Shown here one piece after another: positions 32,181 through 40,689 of a stretch of DNA of 64,000 nucleotides. The notes under the pieces were generated by a model. The model had not been told where the DNA came from and ran no database searches. It was given only the letters and a program-made list of their open reading frames with translations. Position numbers and translations under genes: made by a program. How positions within the stretch are numbered: position 1 is the stretch's first letter; each line of letters starts with the position of its first letter. The stretch is from a bacterium (GTDB taxonomy: Bacteria > Joyebacterota > Joyebacteria > Joyebacterales > Joyebacteraceae), in the NCBI GenBank assembly GCA_025774935.1, contig JALGZK010000007.1:1-64000 (forward strand), read 5' to 3'.

Positions 32181-34082
32181 GTGAGCCGAACGGGAGGTTC
32201 CTTGCGACGACTCCTCTCAGTCTTCCTTCTCTCCGCTCTCGCAGCGGCGTGTCCCGCACGCGCGGACTGGATCAATCTCACGGGCTCCGAGAGCGCGCCG
32301 AACATCGCGGAGATCTACGTGCTCGACGACCACGTCAAGGTCGTCCTCGAGGTGTACGTCGGAGACCTGCTCGTCTTCGAGAGGTTGCTTCCGGCCGAAC
32401 TCCTCCGTGACGCCGGAGTCACGCGGCGATCCGACGCCGAGCGGCTGCGCCTCTTCTCGACCGAGGACTTCCAGGTGGTCACGGAGACCGGGAAGAAGCT
32501 CCGGGCGGAGCTGGAGCTCATCGAGCCGAGGGTGAGGATCGACCGGAGGGGCCCGTTCAAGTTCATGAAGAACCCCCTCACGGGGGCGCCTCTCAGCCAG
32601 CCGCCTGACGACCCGCGTGTGCTCTACGTCGAGCTCCTCTACCACTTCGACGGCCGCCCTCCCGGCGAGCTCGTGTTCGTGCCGCCTCTCGACGCCGACG
32701 GCATGCCGAGGGTCACGATGGGCTTCATCGCCTATCACAAGAACGTCCCGATCACCGACTACCGCTATCTCGTGGCGGGGGAGAGGCTCCTCCTCGACTG
32801 GGACGATCCCTGGTACTCGACGTTCGAGAACCCGGCGCTCAAGCGCAAGCACAAGACCGGGCTCATGGGGTTCCTCTACATCGAGCCCTACGAAGTCAGG
32901 CACGAGATCCTCGTCCGCGTGAGGGAGATGGAGAACTGGATCGACCTTGGTCTCCGAGGCGACGGATACATCGAGGTCGACGAGCTCGCACCGGTCAAGC
33001 AGAAGATCGGCGAGTTCCTCACGACCAGGAACCCCGTCCTCATCGACGGCGAGTCCGTCGACCCGATCCTCGACCGCATGGAATACGTGACGGTCTCGCT
33101 CCAGGGCATCAAGTTCCTTCAGGGCCAGGAGCGCGTGGAGATTCCGGGCGCGATCGTGGGCGTCATCCTGACGTACCTCACAGACGGCATCCCGCAGAAC
33201 GTGACCGTCGACTGGGACATGTTCACCGACCAGATCCAGCAGGTTCCGGTGAATGCGATCGATCCGGCGGGACCGTTCCCCGGTTTCGTGACGCCCGAGT
33301 ACCCGGTCCACGAGTGGGTGAACTACCTCAAGACATACCGGATCCCCACGGTGACCGAGGTGAGCGTGGCCGACACCCTCGCCGTGGGCTCGATCCCGAT
33401 TCTGTCGGTCCTGTGCCTCGTGGGACTGGTGTCCGTCGGGTGGCAGTTCGCGAAGGCACGGGCATCCGGAGGTCCCACCCGCGCGTTGATCGCCGCGGCC
33501 TGTGCGCTCGTCGTCGCAGGGGCGGCGCTGTATCCGGTCGCAAGGGTCCCGGTCGGGAGGCCGGGGAGCCTCGCGGCGAGGATCGCGCCGGAGGAGCGGG
33601 CCGTGATCCTCGAGAGCCTCCTTCGGAACGTCTACCGTGCGTTCGACTTCCGCGAGGAGGAGGACGTCTACGACAAGCTCTCGGCGAGCGTGAGCGGGGA
33701 CCTCTTGGCGGACGTGTACCTTCAGAACCGGCAGTCGTTCGAGGTCCAGCGTGCGGGAGGGGCGAAGGCGAAGGTGAAGGACGTCGAGATCGTCAAGCTC
33801 GACGTCACCGATCACCCGGAACGGCGCGGCGCGCTCGCGTTCGAGTCTACGTGGACGGCGTTCGGGACCGTGGGGCACTGGGGGCACATCCACGGGAGGA
33901 AGAACCAGTACGACGCCGTCCTCGCCGTCGAGCCAGTGGGAGGTGCCTGGAAGATCACAGGACTCGACCTCATCGAGGAGTCGAGGATAGACCTCTACGC
34001 ACAGCCCGCGCCTCCGGACTCCGCAGCGGGGCGTGTGACCGTGCCGGAGATCAGGGCCACGGGTTCGGGGGGAGCGCCATGA
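32181..34082 (+). CDS. Membrane-anchored protein with C-terminal HWGHIH domain
   Basis: A 633-residue protein: signal peptide (1-28), a ~380-residue periplasmic beta-rich region (INLTGSESAPNIAEIYVLDDHVKVVLEV...), two membrane spans near 415-455 (IPILSVLCLVGLVSVGW, ALIAAACALVVAGAALYPVA), then a ~130-residue domain (about 470-610: LLRNVYRAFDFREEEDVYDKL, GDLLADVYLQNR, HWGHIHGRKNQYDA, WKITGLDLIEE). That domain recurs in the protein at 46150. The stop overlaps the ABC ATPase start by 4 bases, so it is the first gene of the metal-type ABC operon. A TTG at 32202 with GGGAGG upstream is an alternative start. I know no name for it; a metal-linked role is inferred from context. Confidence 0.7.
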   Translation: MSRTGGSLRRLLSVFLLSALAAACPARADWINLTGSESAPNIAEIYVLDDHVKVVLEVYVGDLLVFERLLPAELLRDAGVTRRSDAERLRLFSTEDFQVVTETGKKLRAELELIEPRVRIDRRGPFKFMKNPLTGAPLSQPPDDPRVLYVELLYHFDGRPPGELVFVPPLDADGMPRVTMGFIAYHKNVPITDYRYLVAGERLLLDWDDPWYSTFENPALKRKHKTGLMGFLYIEPYEVRHEILVRVREMENWIDLGLRGDGYIEVDELAPVKQKIGEFLTTRNPVLIDGESVDPILDRMEYVTVSLQGIKFLQGQERVEIPGAIVGVILTYLTDGIPQNVTVDWDMFTDQIQQVPVNAIDPAGPFPGFVTPEYPVHEWVNYLKTYRIPTVTEVSVADTLAVGSIPILSVLCLVGLVSVGWQFAKARASGGPTRALIAAACALVVAGAALYPVARVPVGRPGSLAARIAPEERAVILESLLRNVYRAFDFREEEDVYDKLSASVSGDLLADVYLQNRQSFEVQRAGGAKAKVKDVEIVKLDVTDHPERRGALAFESTWTAFGTVGHWGHIHGRKNQYDAVLAVEPVGGAWKITGLDLIEESRIDLYAQPAPPDSAAGRVTVPEIRATGSGGAP

Positions 34083-34747
34083 TCTCCGTCCGGGGACTCG
34101 AGTTCAAATACGAAGGCGGTGAGTTCCACCTCACGATGCCCGAGTTCGGAGTCGAGAGAGGGGAGAAGGTCGCCGTCATCGGACCCTCGGGGTCGGGCAA
34201 GACGACTCTCCTGAACCTCCTTGCCGGCATCCTCTCGCCCGTGGCGGGGACGATCACGGTCGCCGGAACGGAGGTCAGCGCCCTCGGCGACACCGAGCGC
34301 CGGGACTTCCGCATAACGACGATCGGATTCGTGTTCCAAGACTTCGAGCTTCTCGACTACCTCACGGTGACGGACAACATCCTCCTCCCATACCGCATCA
34401 CGAGCGCCCTCGCCCTCGACCGCGACGTCCGCGCGCGCGCCACGGCGCTCGCGGGGGAGATGGGGATCAGCGACCTCGTCCAGCGGCACCCGAGCGAGCT
34501 CTCCCAGGGCGAGAAGCAGCGCGCCGCCATCTGCCGCGCACTCCTCCCGCGTCCGAGGCTCATCCTCGCCGACGAGGCCACCGGCAACCTCGACCCGGTC
34601 AACAAGACGCACATCCTCGACCTGCTCTTTCGGAGCGTCGACCATCACGAGGCGACGCTCCTCGCGGTCACGCACGACCACGAACTCCTCGACAGGTTCG
34701 ACCGCGTCGCTGACTTCAAGGACTTCCACGCGTGGGGGGACGCATGA
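34079..34747 (+). CDS. ABC transporter ATP-binding protein, LolD/MacB-type
   Basis: A 222-residue ATPase: Walker A GPSGSGKTTLLNLLAG, Q-loop FVFQDFELLDYLTV, signature LSQGEKQRAAICRALL and Walker B LILADEATGNLD. The TGNLD D-loop and the short size are characteristic of LolD/MacB/FtsE-type subunits, which power mechanical work or export rather than classical import. It overlaps the gene before and the permease after by 4 bases each. Within this operon it serves the FtsX-like permease. Confidence 0.93.
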   Translation: MISVRGLEFKYEGGEFHLTMPEFGVERGEKVAVIGPSGSGKTTLLNLLAGILSPVAGTITVAGTEVSALGDTERRDFRITTIGFVFQDFELLDYLTVTDNILLPYRITSALALDRDVRARATALAGEMGISDLVQRHPSELSQGEKQRAAICRALLPRPRLILADEATGNLDPVNKTHILDLLFRSVDHHEATLLAVTHDHELLDRFDRVADFKDFHAWGDA

Positions 34748-35925
34748 TCGACAACCTCTACCTCGCGTGGCAGTACGTGCGGTTCAACCGCGCGAAGTAC
34801 TGGACGCTCGTCGCCTGTATCACCCTGGTCGCGTTCCTCCCGATCGCTCTCGAGCTGCTGCTCGACGAGAGCGAGAAGCAGCTCCTGTCGCGTGCCGTGA
34901 CCACTCCACTCGTGATCGGAGCGAAGGGTAGCTCGCTCGACCTCGTGATGAACTCCCTGTACTTCGGGGACGAGGTGCCCGAGATCATCACCATGGGGGC
35001 GGCACAGGACGTGGCGGAGACGAGCCTCGCGCTTCCCATTCCCGTATACGTCAGGTTCCGCGCGCGGGGGCACCCGATCGTCGGCACGACCGTCGACTAC
35101 TTCGACTTCCGCGGGCTCGACGTTGCGGACGGCCGGATGATCGCCGTTCTCGGGGACTGCGTCCTCGGGGCGACCGCCGCGCAGCGGCTCGGTGTCGGGG
35201 TCGGCGACGGTGTCGTGTCGTCTCCGGAGACGGTCTTCGATCTCGCGGGCGTCTACCCGCTCAGGATGAACATCGTCGGTGTTCTCGAGAGGACGCACAC
35301 GTCGGACGACCTCGGCATCTTCGTCGACCTCAAGACCGCGTGGATCATGCAGGGCCTCGTTCACGGGCATCAGGACCTCACGACGGTCGAGGACCAGCAG
35401 CTCATCCTCACTGAGGAGGAGGGGAACGTCGTCGGAAGCCCGAAGGTCTTCGAGTTCACCGAGATCACCCAGGAGAACCTCGACTCGTTCCACTTCCACG
35501 GCGACGAAGCGGCCGCGCCGATCACGGCGGTCATCGCGGTTCCCGTCGACGAGAAGTCCGGCACGATCCTCCGCGGGCGCTATCTCACGCCGGAAGCAGT
35601 CCATCAAATCATCGTGCCGAAGGAAGTGATCGACGGTCTTCTCACCAACATCTTCCGGATCAAGAACGTCCTAGACGCCGTCATCCTCGTGGTTGGTCTC
35701 GCGACCGTGCTCGCGATGATCCTCGTCTTCGCGCTCTCGCTCAGGCTCAGGAGGCGCGAGATCGACACGATCTTCAGAATCGGATGCGGGCGTGCTACCA
35801 TCACGCGGCTTCTGGCGGCGGAAATCGGCATCATCGTGGTGTCGAGCGCTGTCCTCATCGGTGCTCTCGCGGCCGCGGTCGCGCGTTACGACCACGCTTT
35901 GGTTCGCATGCTCTTCATTCGGTAG
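34744..35925 (+). CDS. FtsX/MacB-type ABC permease
   Basis: A 393-residue permease: one N-terminal membrane helix (about 20-40, YWTLVACITLVAFLPIALELL), a ~260-residue extracytoplasmic domain, then three helices (about 305-385). This layout is that of FtsX/LolC/MacB permeases. The periplasmic part contains HFHGDEAAAP, a possible metal-binding patch, and the last loop reads RRREIDTIFRIGCGRATI, typical of the family's coupling region. The start overlaps the ATPase stop (ATGA). Its partner is a ZnuA-like binding protein 50 bases downstream. Confidence 0.85.
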   Translation: MIDNLYLAWQYVRFNRAKYWTLVACITLVAFLPIALELLLDESEKQLLSRAVTTPLVIGAKGSSLDLVMNSLYFGDEVPEIITMGAAQDVAETSLALPIPVYVRFRARGHPIVGTTVDYFDFRGLDVADGRMIAVLGDCVLGATAAQRLGVGVGDGVVSSPETVFDLAGVYPLRMNIVGVLERTHTSDDLGIFVDLKTAWIMQGLVHGHQDLTTVEDQQLILTEEEGNVVGSPKVFEFTEITQENLDSFHFHGDEAAAPITAVIAVPVDEKSGTILRGRYLTPEAVHQIIVPKEVIDGLLTNIFRIKNVLDAVILVVGLATVLAMILVFALSLRLRRREIDTIFRIGCGRATITRLLAAEIGIIVVSSAVLIGALAAAVARYDHALVRMLFIR

Positions 35926-35975
35926 GAGCGTGGGGACGGCGTCGCGAGGGCGCGCGCATGGAAAGGGGGAGAACC

Positions 35976-36896
35976 ATGTCGGCGGTGACACGTCTCTCGA
36001 CTCTCCTCATCGCGGGCGCTGTCGTCGCCGGCCTGCTCGTCGCTCACGCGCCGCACGCTGCCGCCGATGACCCCTTGACCGTCTACACGGTCAGCTACCC
36101 GCTCGCATACTTCGCGGAACGAATCGGCGGCGACCACGTGAAGGTCACCTTCCCCGCGCCGCCCGACGTCGATCCGGCCTACTGGATGCCCGACGCGAAC
36201 ACGATCGCCGGCTACCAGGGCGCGGACGTGATCCTGCTGAACGGGGCAGGATACGCCGACTGGGTCGAGAAGACCGCGCTCTCGCAGTTCCGCCTGGTCG
36301 ACACGGCCGCCGGGTTCGCCGACGTTCTCATCGAGCTGGACGACATCGTGACGCACAGCCACGGTCCGACCGGCGAGCACTCGCACGAGGGGACGCTCGC
36401 ATTCACGACGTGGCTTGACTTCCGGCTGGCGGTGCTCCAGGCCGGGGCGGTCGAGGAAGCGCTGTCGAAGCGGCGCCCCGCCCTGGCGAAGGAGCTCGAC
36501 GCGAACTTCGAGGAGCTGAAGGCCGACCTCCAAGCGATCGACGACGCGATCTCGGAAATCACCGCGTCGATCGAGGAACTCCCTCTCGTGATGTCCCACC
36601 CCGTCTATCAGTACTTCACGAGGCGCTACGGCCTCAACGCCGTGAGCGTGCACTGGGAGCCCGACGTGGTCCCCGACGCCCCGCAGTGGCTCGAGTTCGA
36701 GGAGCTCCTCCAGAGTCATCCGGCGGAGTGGATGATCTGGGAAGGCGAGCCGCTCGAGGCCTCGGTAGCGAAGCTCGCGGCGGCGGGCGTGGGCAGCACG
36801 GTCTTCGATCCGTGTGGCAACAGGCCGGAGGAAGGTGACTTCCTCGCTGTGATGAACGAGAACGTCGAGAACCTGCGCGCGGCCTACGAGGACTAG
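35976..36896 (+). CDS. ZnuA/TroA-like metal-binding periplasmic protein
   Basis: A 306-residue exported protein of the metal-receptor (cluster A-I) type: VYTVSYPLAYFAERIGGDHV at the start of the mature part, PDANTIAGYQGADVILLNGAGYADW, a His-rich loop near residue 125 (THSHGPTGEHSHEG), LVMSHPVYQYFTRRYGL, and DPCGNRPEEGDFLAVM. The His-rich loop and conserved order are those of zinc receptors. ATG 35976 was chosen for its GGGGGAG 5 bases upstream; ATG 35958 is in frame. It lies 50 bases after an FtsX-like permease instead of a ZnuB-like one, which is unusual. Zinc binding is inferred. Confidence 0.85.
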   Translation: MSAVTRLSTLLIAGAVVAGLLVAHAPHAAADDPLTVYTVSYPLAYFAERIGGDHVKVTFPAPPDVDPAYWMPDANTIAGYQGADVILLNGAGYADWVEKTALSQFRLVDTAAGFADVLIELDDIVTHSHGPTGEHSHEGTLAFTTWLDFRLAVLQAGAVEEALSKRRPALAKELDANFEELKADLQAIDDAISEITASIEELPLVMSHPVYQYFTRRYGLNAVSVHWEPDVVPDAPQWLEFEELLQSHPAEWMIWEGEPLEASVAKLAAAGVGSTVFDPCGNRPEEGDFLAVMNENVENLRAAYED

Positions 36897-37004
36897 AAGG
36901 GAGACGCGGCTCCTCGCCGGCGTGGACACGTTGGAACTTCGGGCTCAGGATCGGCGAGAGGACTGAGGCAGCGGCAGCCCGTCAGTCAGGCAAGGGGGTC
37001 TCAG

Positions 37005-37553
37005 ATGCTCGATCTCATCTCAAGGAACTGGTGGGCCTACCTCATCCGAGGGATCCTGGCGATCCTGTTTGGTCTGGTCATCTGGACGAGGCCTCTGGCG
37101 GGCACGGGGTTCCTCGTGTGGCTCTTCGGGATCTTCGTGTTCGTGGAGGGCATCTTCGCGGTGGTCGCCGCGTTTGGCGGGCGAAAGGGGAACCCGAACT
37201 GGTGGGCAGTGTTCATCCAGGGGCTCGTCGGAATCCTTATCGGGATCGTCATGTTCACGAACCCGCTCATGACGGCCGTCTTCTTCGTTCGCCTCCTCGG
37301 GCTGTGGGCGATCATCGTTGGCGTCTTCCGAATCGTCGGGGCTCTCCGCCTCCGGACGGAGGTCGCCGGCGAGTGGATGCACGTCGTCGGCGGGATCATC
37401 ACCGTGCTTCTCGGGATCATCGTGATCGCCTGGCCAGCGGGTGGCGTGCTCGCGTTCGCGTGGCTGATCGGTCTCTTCGCGGTCCTGATCGGCGCCTTCC
37501 TCATCGGCGTCGCCATGAAGGCGAGAGCGGCAGGGAAGGCGGTGGCCGCCTAG
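37005..37553 (+). CDS. HdeD-family (DUF308) membrane protein
   Basis: A 182-residue inner-membrane protein with six evenly spaced hydrophobic helices in three pairs (RGILAILFGLVIW..., GLVGILIGIVMFTNP..., GGIITVLLGIIVIAWP), the internal triplicated repeat of HdeD/DUF308. HdeD is linked to acid stress in E. coli; the role in this organism is unknown. AAGGGGG is 6 bases before the ATG. It stands alone between the metal ABC operon and a BamA-like gene; a hairpin at 37654-37682 could end its transcript. Confidence 0.88.
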   Translation: MLDLISRNWWAYLIRGILAILFGLVIWTRPLAGTGFLVWLFGIFVFVEGIFAVVAAFGGRKGNPNWWAVFIQGLVGILIGIVMFTNPLMTAVFFVRLLGLWAIIVGVFRIVGALRLRTEVAGEWMHVVGGIITVLLGIIVIAWPAGGVLAFAWLIGLFAVLIGAFLIGVAMKARAAGKAVAA

Positions 37554-37653
37554 AAACCACATGGCGCGCCACGCAGACCCGGGCGTCCAGGCTTCGCACG
37601 GGTCTCTGACACGGCCTCGACGCGGGTGCGTGCGAGGCTGATCAGACGGGCAG

Positions 37654-37682
37654 TCGGGGGCGTCCGCCACGGTCGCCCCCGA
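37654..37682 (+). terminator. Possible terminator after hdeD-like gene
   Basis: TCGGGGGCG and CGCCCCCGA pair around an 11-base loop, 100 bases after the stop; no T-tract. Confidence 0.4.
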
Positions 37683-37720
37683 GCCCCATCGTGTGGCTTC
37701 GCGGAGCGGCTCCGCCCGCG

Positions 37721-37749
37721 TTGACACCCCGAACGGGCGCGCGTAGAAT
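37721..37749 (+). promoter_or_regulatory. Sigma-70-type promoter
   Basis: A perfect TTGACA, a 17-base spacer and TAGAAT, starting near 37756, 20 bases before the BamA-like gene (ribosome site GGAGGAACCGC). Confidence 0.72.
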
Positions 37750-37775
37750 CCACCCAACCCCGCCGGAGGAACCGC

Positions 37776-38942
37776 ATGGCCGGAGTACGTTCGAACGCAG
37801 CAGGACTCGCCTGCGCGCCTCGCGTCCTTGGCCTCGCGGTCCTCGTCGGCGCTCTGTGCCTGGCGTCGACCCCGGTCCTGGCCGGGGAGTCCGACAGCGA
37901 GGAGGTCGATACGGCAAAGGACATCCTGGAGGTCACGTCGAGCGGGCGCGACTTCGTCTTTATGCCGATCCCGATCGCGAACCCCACGGTCGGGGCGGGG
38001 CTCGGCCTCGCCGGGATGTTCCTCTACCAGCTCGCCCCCGACGCGTCCCCGTCGACCACAACGATCGCGGGGTTCTACACGAGCTCGAAGACTTGGGGGA
38101 CGGGTGTCCTGCAGGAAACCTACTTCGCCGGGAACCGGCACAGACTCAGCGGCCTCCTGGGCTACTTCAGCCTCAACTATGACTTCTACGGCGTCGGGCA
38201 GGAGCCTGGAGAGGCGGACAGGTACCTCCCACTGAACCAGAGCGGGCTCTTCTTCGTCCCGGAGTATCACCTCCGAGTGAGCGAGCATGCCTACCTCGGC
38301 GTCCTCTACAGGCTCGCCAGGATCGAGAGCGAGATCAGGATCGACGAGACGGACCCTCCGGGCTGGTGGGACCGTCCGAACCCGACGTGGGAGACGCAGA
38401 GTTCAGGTCTCGGGTTCATCGTCGAGTACGACAGCCGCGACAACCACCTGAACCCGCAGGGCGGGCACTTCCTCGACACGTCGATCACGTTCAACGCGGA
38501 GTGGCTCGGGAGCGACAAGAGGTACCAGATCTACGAGGGCTCCTACAACTACTACTGGGGGAGGAAGTCCGGACACGTGGTTGCCTACCGGCTCCACACC
38601 AGAGTCGCGAAGGGCGACGTGCCGATCTTCGACCTCAGCTACTACGGCGAGAGGAGCGACCTCCGCGGCTACTCGGCCGGCACGTATCAGGACAACTTCC
38701 TTCTCTGCACCCAGCTCGAGTACCGGTGGAGATTCCACAGGAAGTGGGGTGTGGTGGCGTTCGCGGGGACCGGCGGCGTGGCGCCCTCGATCTCGGACAT
38801 GGACTGGGGGAACGGCCTCCCGAGCGCGGGCCTCGGAATCCGGTACATGGCATCCGAGGATTACGCCACCAACGTCGGCATCGACTACGCGGTCGGCATC
38901 GACGGCGGAGTCTTCTACTTCCGAATCGGCGAGGCGTTCTGA
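37776..38942 (+). CDS. BamA-superfamily surface-antigen barrel without POTRA (copy 2)
   Basis: A 388-residue paralogue of the protein at 30917-32104. Signal peptide (about 1-37), acidic linker (GESDSEEVDTAKDIL), then the same barrel landmarks: IANPTVGAGLGLAGMFLYQ, GLGFIVEYDSRDNHLNPQGGHFLD, FDLSYYGERSDLRGYSAGTYQ and a terminal IGEAF. No POTRA domain. GGAGG is 6 bases upstream of the ATG. The two copies lie near opposite ends of a 12-kb envelope region with related neighbours, suggesting a duplicated segment. Confidence 0.82.
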   Translation: MAGVRSNAAGLACAPRVLGLAVLVGALCLASTPVLAGESDSEEVDTAKDILEVTSSGRDFVFMPIPIANPTVGAGLGLAGMFLYQLAPDASPSTTTIAGFYTSSKTWGTGVLQETYFAGNRHRLSGLLGYFSLNYDFYGVGQEPGEADRYLPLNQSGLFFVPEYHLRVSEHAYLGVLYRLARIESEIRIDETDPPGWWDRPNPTWETQSSGLGFIVEYDSRDNHLNPQGGHFLDTSITFNAEWLGSDKRYQIYEGSYNYYWGRKSGHVVAYRLHTRVAKGDVPIFDLSYYGERSDLRGYSAGTYQDNFLLCTQLEYRWRFHRKWGVVAFAGTGGVAPSISDMDWGNGLPSAGLGIRYMASEDYATNVGIDYAVGIDGGVFYFRIGEAF

Positions 38943-39011
38943 CCGTCGGATGCGAATACAGGAGAAACGCCCCGGGGACGTCCTGAGGGGCCCGGAACGG
39001 CCATTTCCGCC

Positions 39012-39040
39012 TTGACTCCTGCCCGCCGGCAAGCGACAAT
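39012..39040 (+). promoter_or_regulatory. Sigma-70-type promoter
   Basis: TTGACT, a 17-base spacer and GACAAT, starting near 39047 and reading into the barrel gene at 39128. Confidence 0.5.
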
Positions 39041-39127
39041 CACTCGCAGCATTTCGAGCCGGCGCGGTCCGGTATCCTCACGACTCCGGCCAGTGCGCGT
39101 TCGCGCGACCCAGATCAGGAGACCGAA

Positions 39128-39955
39128 ATGAGAGGTCCGAGGCAGCTTCCCATCGTCGTAGCGCTCATTCTGCTTGTGATGTGCTCGGGTGTGGCCCGCG
39201 GCCAGGCCGACGATCTGATGAAGCAGCAGGCGGAGACCGGCTGGCAGTTCATGGTCACGCCGTACCTCTGGATGGTGAGTCTCAAGGGGGAGGCACAGGT
39301 CGGCTGGAGGGAGTACGACGGCAACGTCGTGCCTCTCAAGGTCCCGATCGACATCGGCTTCAGCGACATCTGGGACAACCTGAGCTTCGCCGGGGCGCTC
39401 CACTTCGAGGTCAAGAAGAACGACTGGGGCGGCATCTTCGATGTGATGTACGTGCAGACCAAGCAGGTGCAGCGTGACGTCGTGTACCCGAACGAGGGAC
39501 CGGGCACGCTGGACGTGAAGCTCGGACTCACCGTCGTCGACATCCTCGGCACGTACCGCGTCCAGCAGACCGACGTCGGATCGATCGAACTCCTGCTCGG
39601 TGCGCGCTTCACCGACTGGAACCCAGAGCTCACGTTCGCCTACGGCGACACGACGGAGACGCCGGACGCGGGAGGATCATGGACCGACCCCCTCGTCGGA
39701 GTGCGTCTGCATACGGACATCACGAACAAGTGGTACGCGTCGGCCCGGATCGAGATCGGGGGGTTCGGCATGGGTTCCGACTTCACGTCGGGCTTCCACC
39801 TCATCACCGGGTACAGGCTGACGAAGATGATCGATCTCAATCTCGGCTATCGTACAGTCAGCATCGACTGGTCGAGCGAGGGCGCGGGGGTTGACGCGAG
39901 GACACTCGACCTCACGGAGAGCGGGTTCCTGCTGGGAGTCGGATTCAGGTTCTAG
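39128..39955 (+). CDS. Outer-membrane beta-barrel protein (family C)
   Basis: A 275-residue protein: signal peptide (ending VARGQ), then barrel strands such as WQFMVTPYLWMVSLKGEAQVG, LHFEVKKNDWGGIFDVMYVQT, IELLLGARFTDWNPEL, MIDLNLGYRTVSIDW and the terminal FLLGVGFRF with C-terminal Phe. The TPYLWM...G start is seen in a widespread family of uncharacterised outer-membrane barrels. AGGAG lies 6 bases upstream. It is followed 97 bases later by a DUF4136 lipoprotein. No ligand can be inferred. Confidence 0.75.
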   Translation: MRGPRQLPIVVALILLVMCSGVARGQADDLMKQQAETGWQFMVTPYLWMVSLKGEAQVGWREYDGNVVPLKVPIDIGFSDIWDNLSFAGALHFEVKKNDWGGIFDVMYVQTKQVQRDVVYPNEGPGTLDVKLGLTVVDILGTYRVQQTDVGSIELLLGARFTDWNPELTFAYGDTTETPDAGGSWTDPLVGVRLHTDITNKWYASARIEIGGFGMGSDFTSGFHLITGYRLTKMIDLNLGYRTVSIDWSSEGAGVDARTLDLTESGFLLGVGFRF

Positions 39956-40052
39956 GGCCGGACGAGAGCGTTCGGCCGCGCGCATAGGCGATCGAAAAGA
40001 CCACCCCAAGACCGTCGCGGTTCCCAGGCCGCGCGAAGAGAGGAGTCTCCAC

Positions 40053-40628
40053 ATGCGAGCGCTGAAGCGCGTCGCCATTCTCGGCCTCATCGTTGCGCTG
40101 GCGGTCGGCTGCTCGTCGATTCAGTCGAACTACGACTACGATCCGACGGCCGACTTCTCGAAGTTCAAGACCTACGCGTGGATGGAGCGAGCGACTGCCA
40201 CCGACGGCAGCGGGCGTCAGGTGCAGCCGGGCGACATGACGGACAAGAGAATCAAGATGGCGGTCAACACGCAGCTGGCGGAGAAGGGGCTCACGGAAGA
40301 TAACCAGGACCCCGATCTCCTGCTTGCCTATTACGCCGGTATCGAGGAGAAGGTCGACGTCACCGACTGGGGCTACCGCTCCTACGGCGGCTGGTACGGG
40401 TACGGAAGCGGGTACGGCGGCTACTACGGAAGGGACGTCGACGTCTACTACTACAACCAGGGCACCATCGTCCTCGACATGGTCGACGTCGCCGACGGAG
40501 AGCTCGTCTGGCGCGGGATCGTGAGCGACTACGTGACCGAATCCAACTCGCCCCAGCAGCGAGAGCAGAAGATCAACGAGGCGATCATGCTCATCATGGT
40601 GAACTACCCGCCGCCGTCGCAGCAGTAG
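40053..40628 (+). CDS. DUF4136 lipoprotein
   Basis: A 191-residue lipoprotein (lipobox AVGC, Cys at 20) with the DUF4136 pattern: SNYDYDPTADFSKFKTYAWM after the Cys, then DKRIKMAVNTQLAEKGLTEDNQDPDLLLAYYAGIEEKVDV, a Gly/Tyr-rich stretch (GGWYGYGSGYGGYYGRDVDVYYYNQGTIVLDMVD) and a C-terminal LVWRGIVSDYVTE...QREQKINEAI. This is a closer match to DUF4136 than the paralogue at 28138. GAGAGGAG is 7 bases upstream. A barrel gene follows 61 bases on. Periplasmic, lipid-anchored; function not established. Motifs are quoted to mark positions only. Confidence 0.85.
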   Translation: MRALKRVAILGLIVALAVGCSSIQSNYDYDPTADFSKFKTYAWMERATATDGSGRQVQPGDMTDKRIKMAVNTQLAEKGLTEDNQDPDLLLAYYAGIEEKVDVTDWGYRSYGGWYGYGSGYGGYYGRDVDVYYYNQGTIVLDMVDVADGELVWRGIVSDYVTESNSPQQREQKINEAIMLIMVNYPPPSQQ

Positions 40629-40689
40629 CAACGGGATCACATGAACGCGCGCCCCTCGCGGGGCCGGAATCGGGAAACGGAGGACGAAT

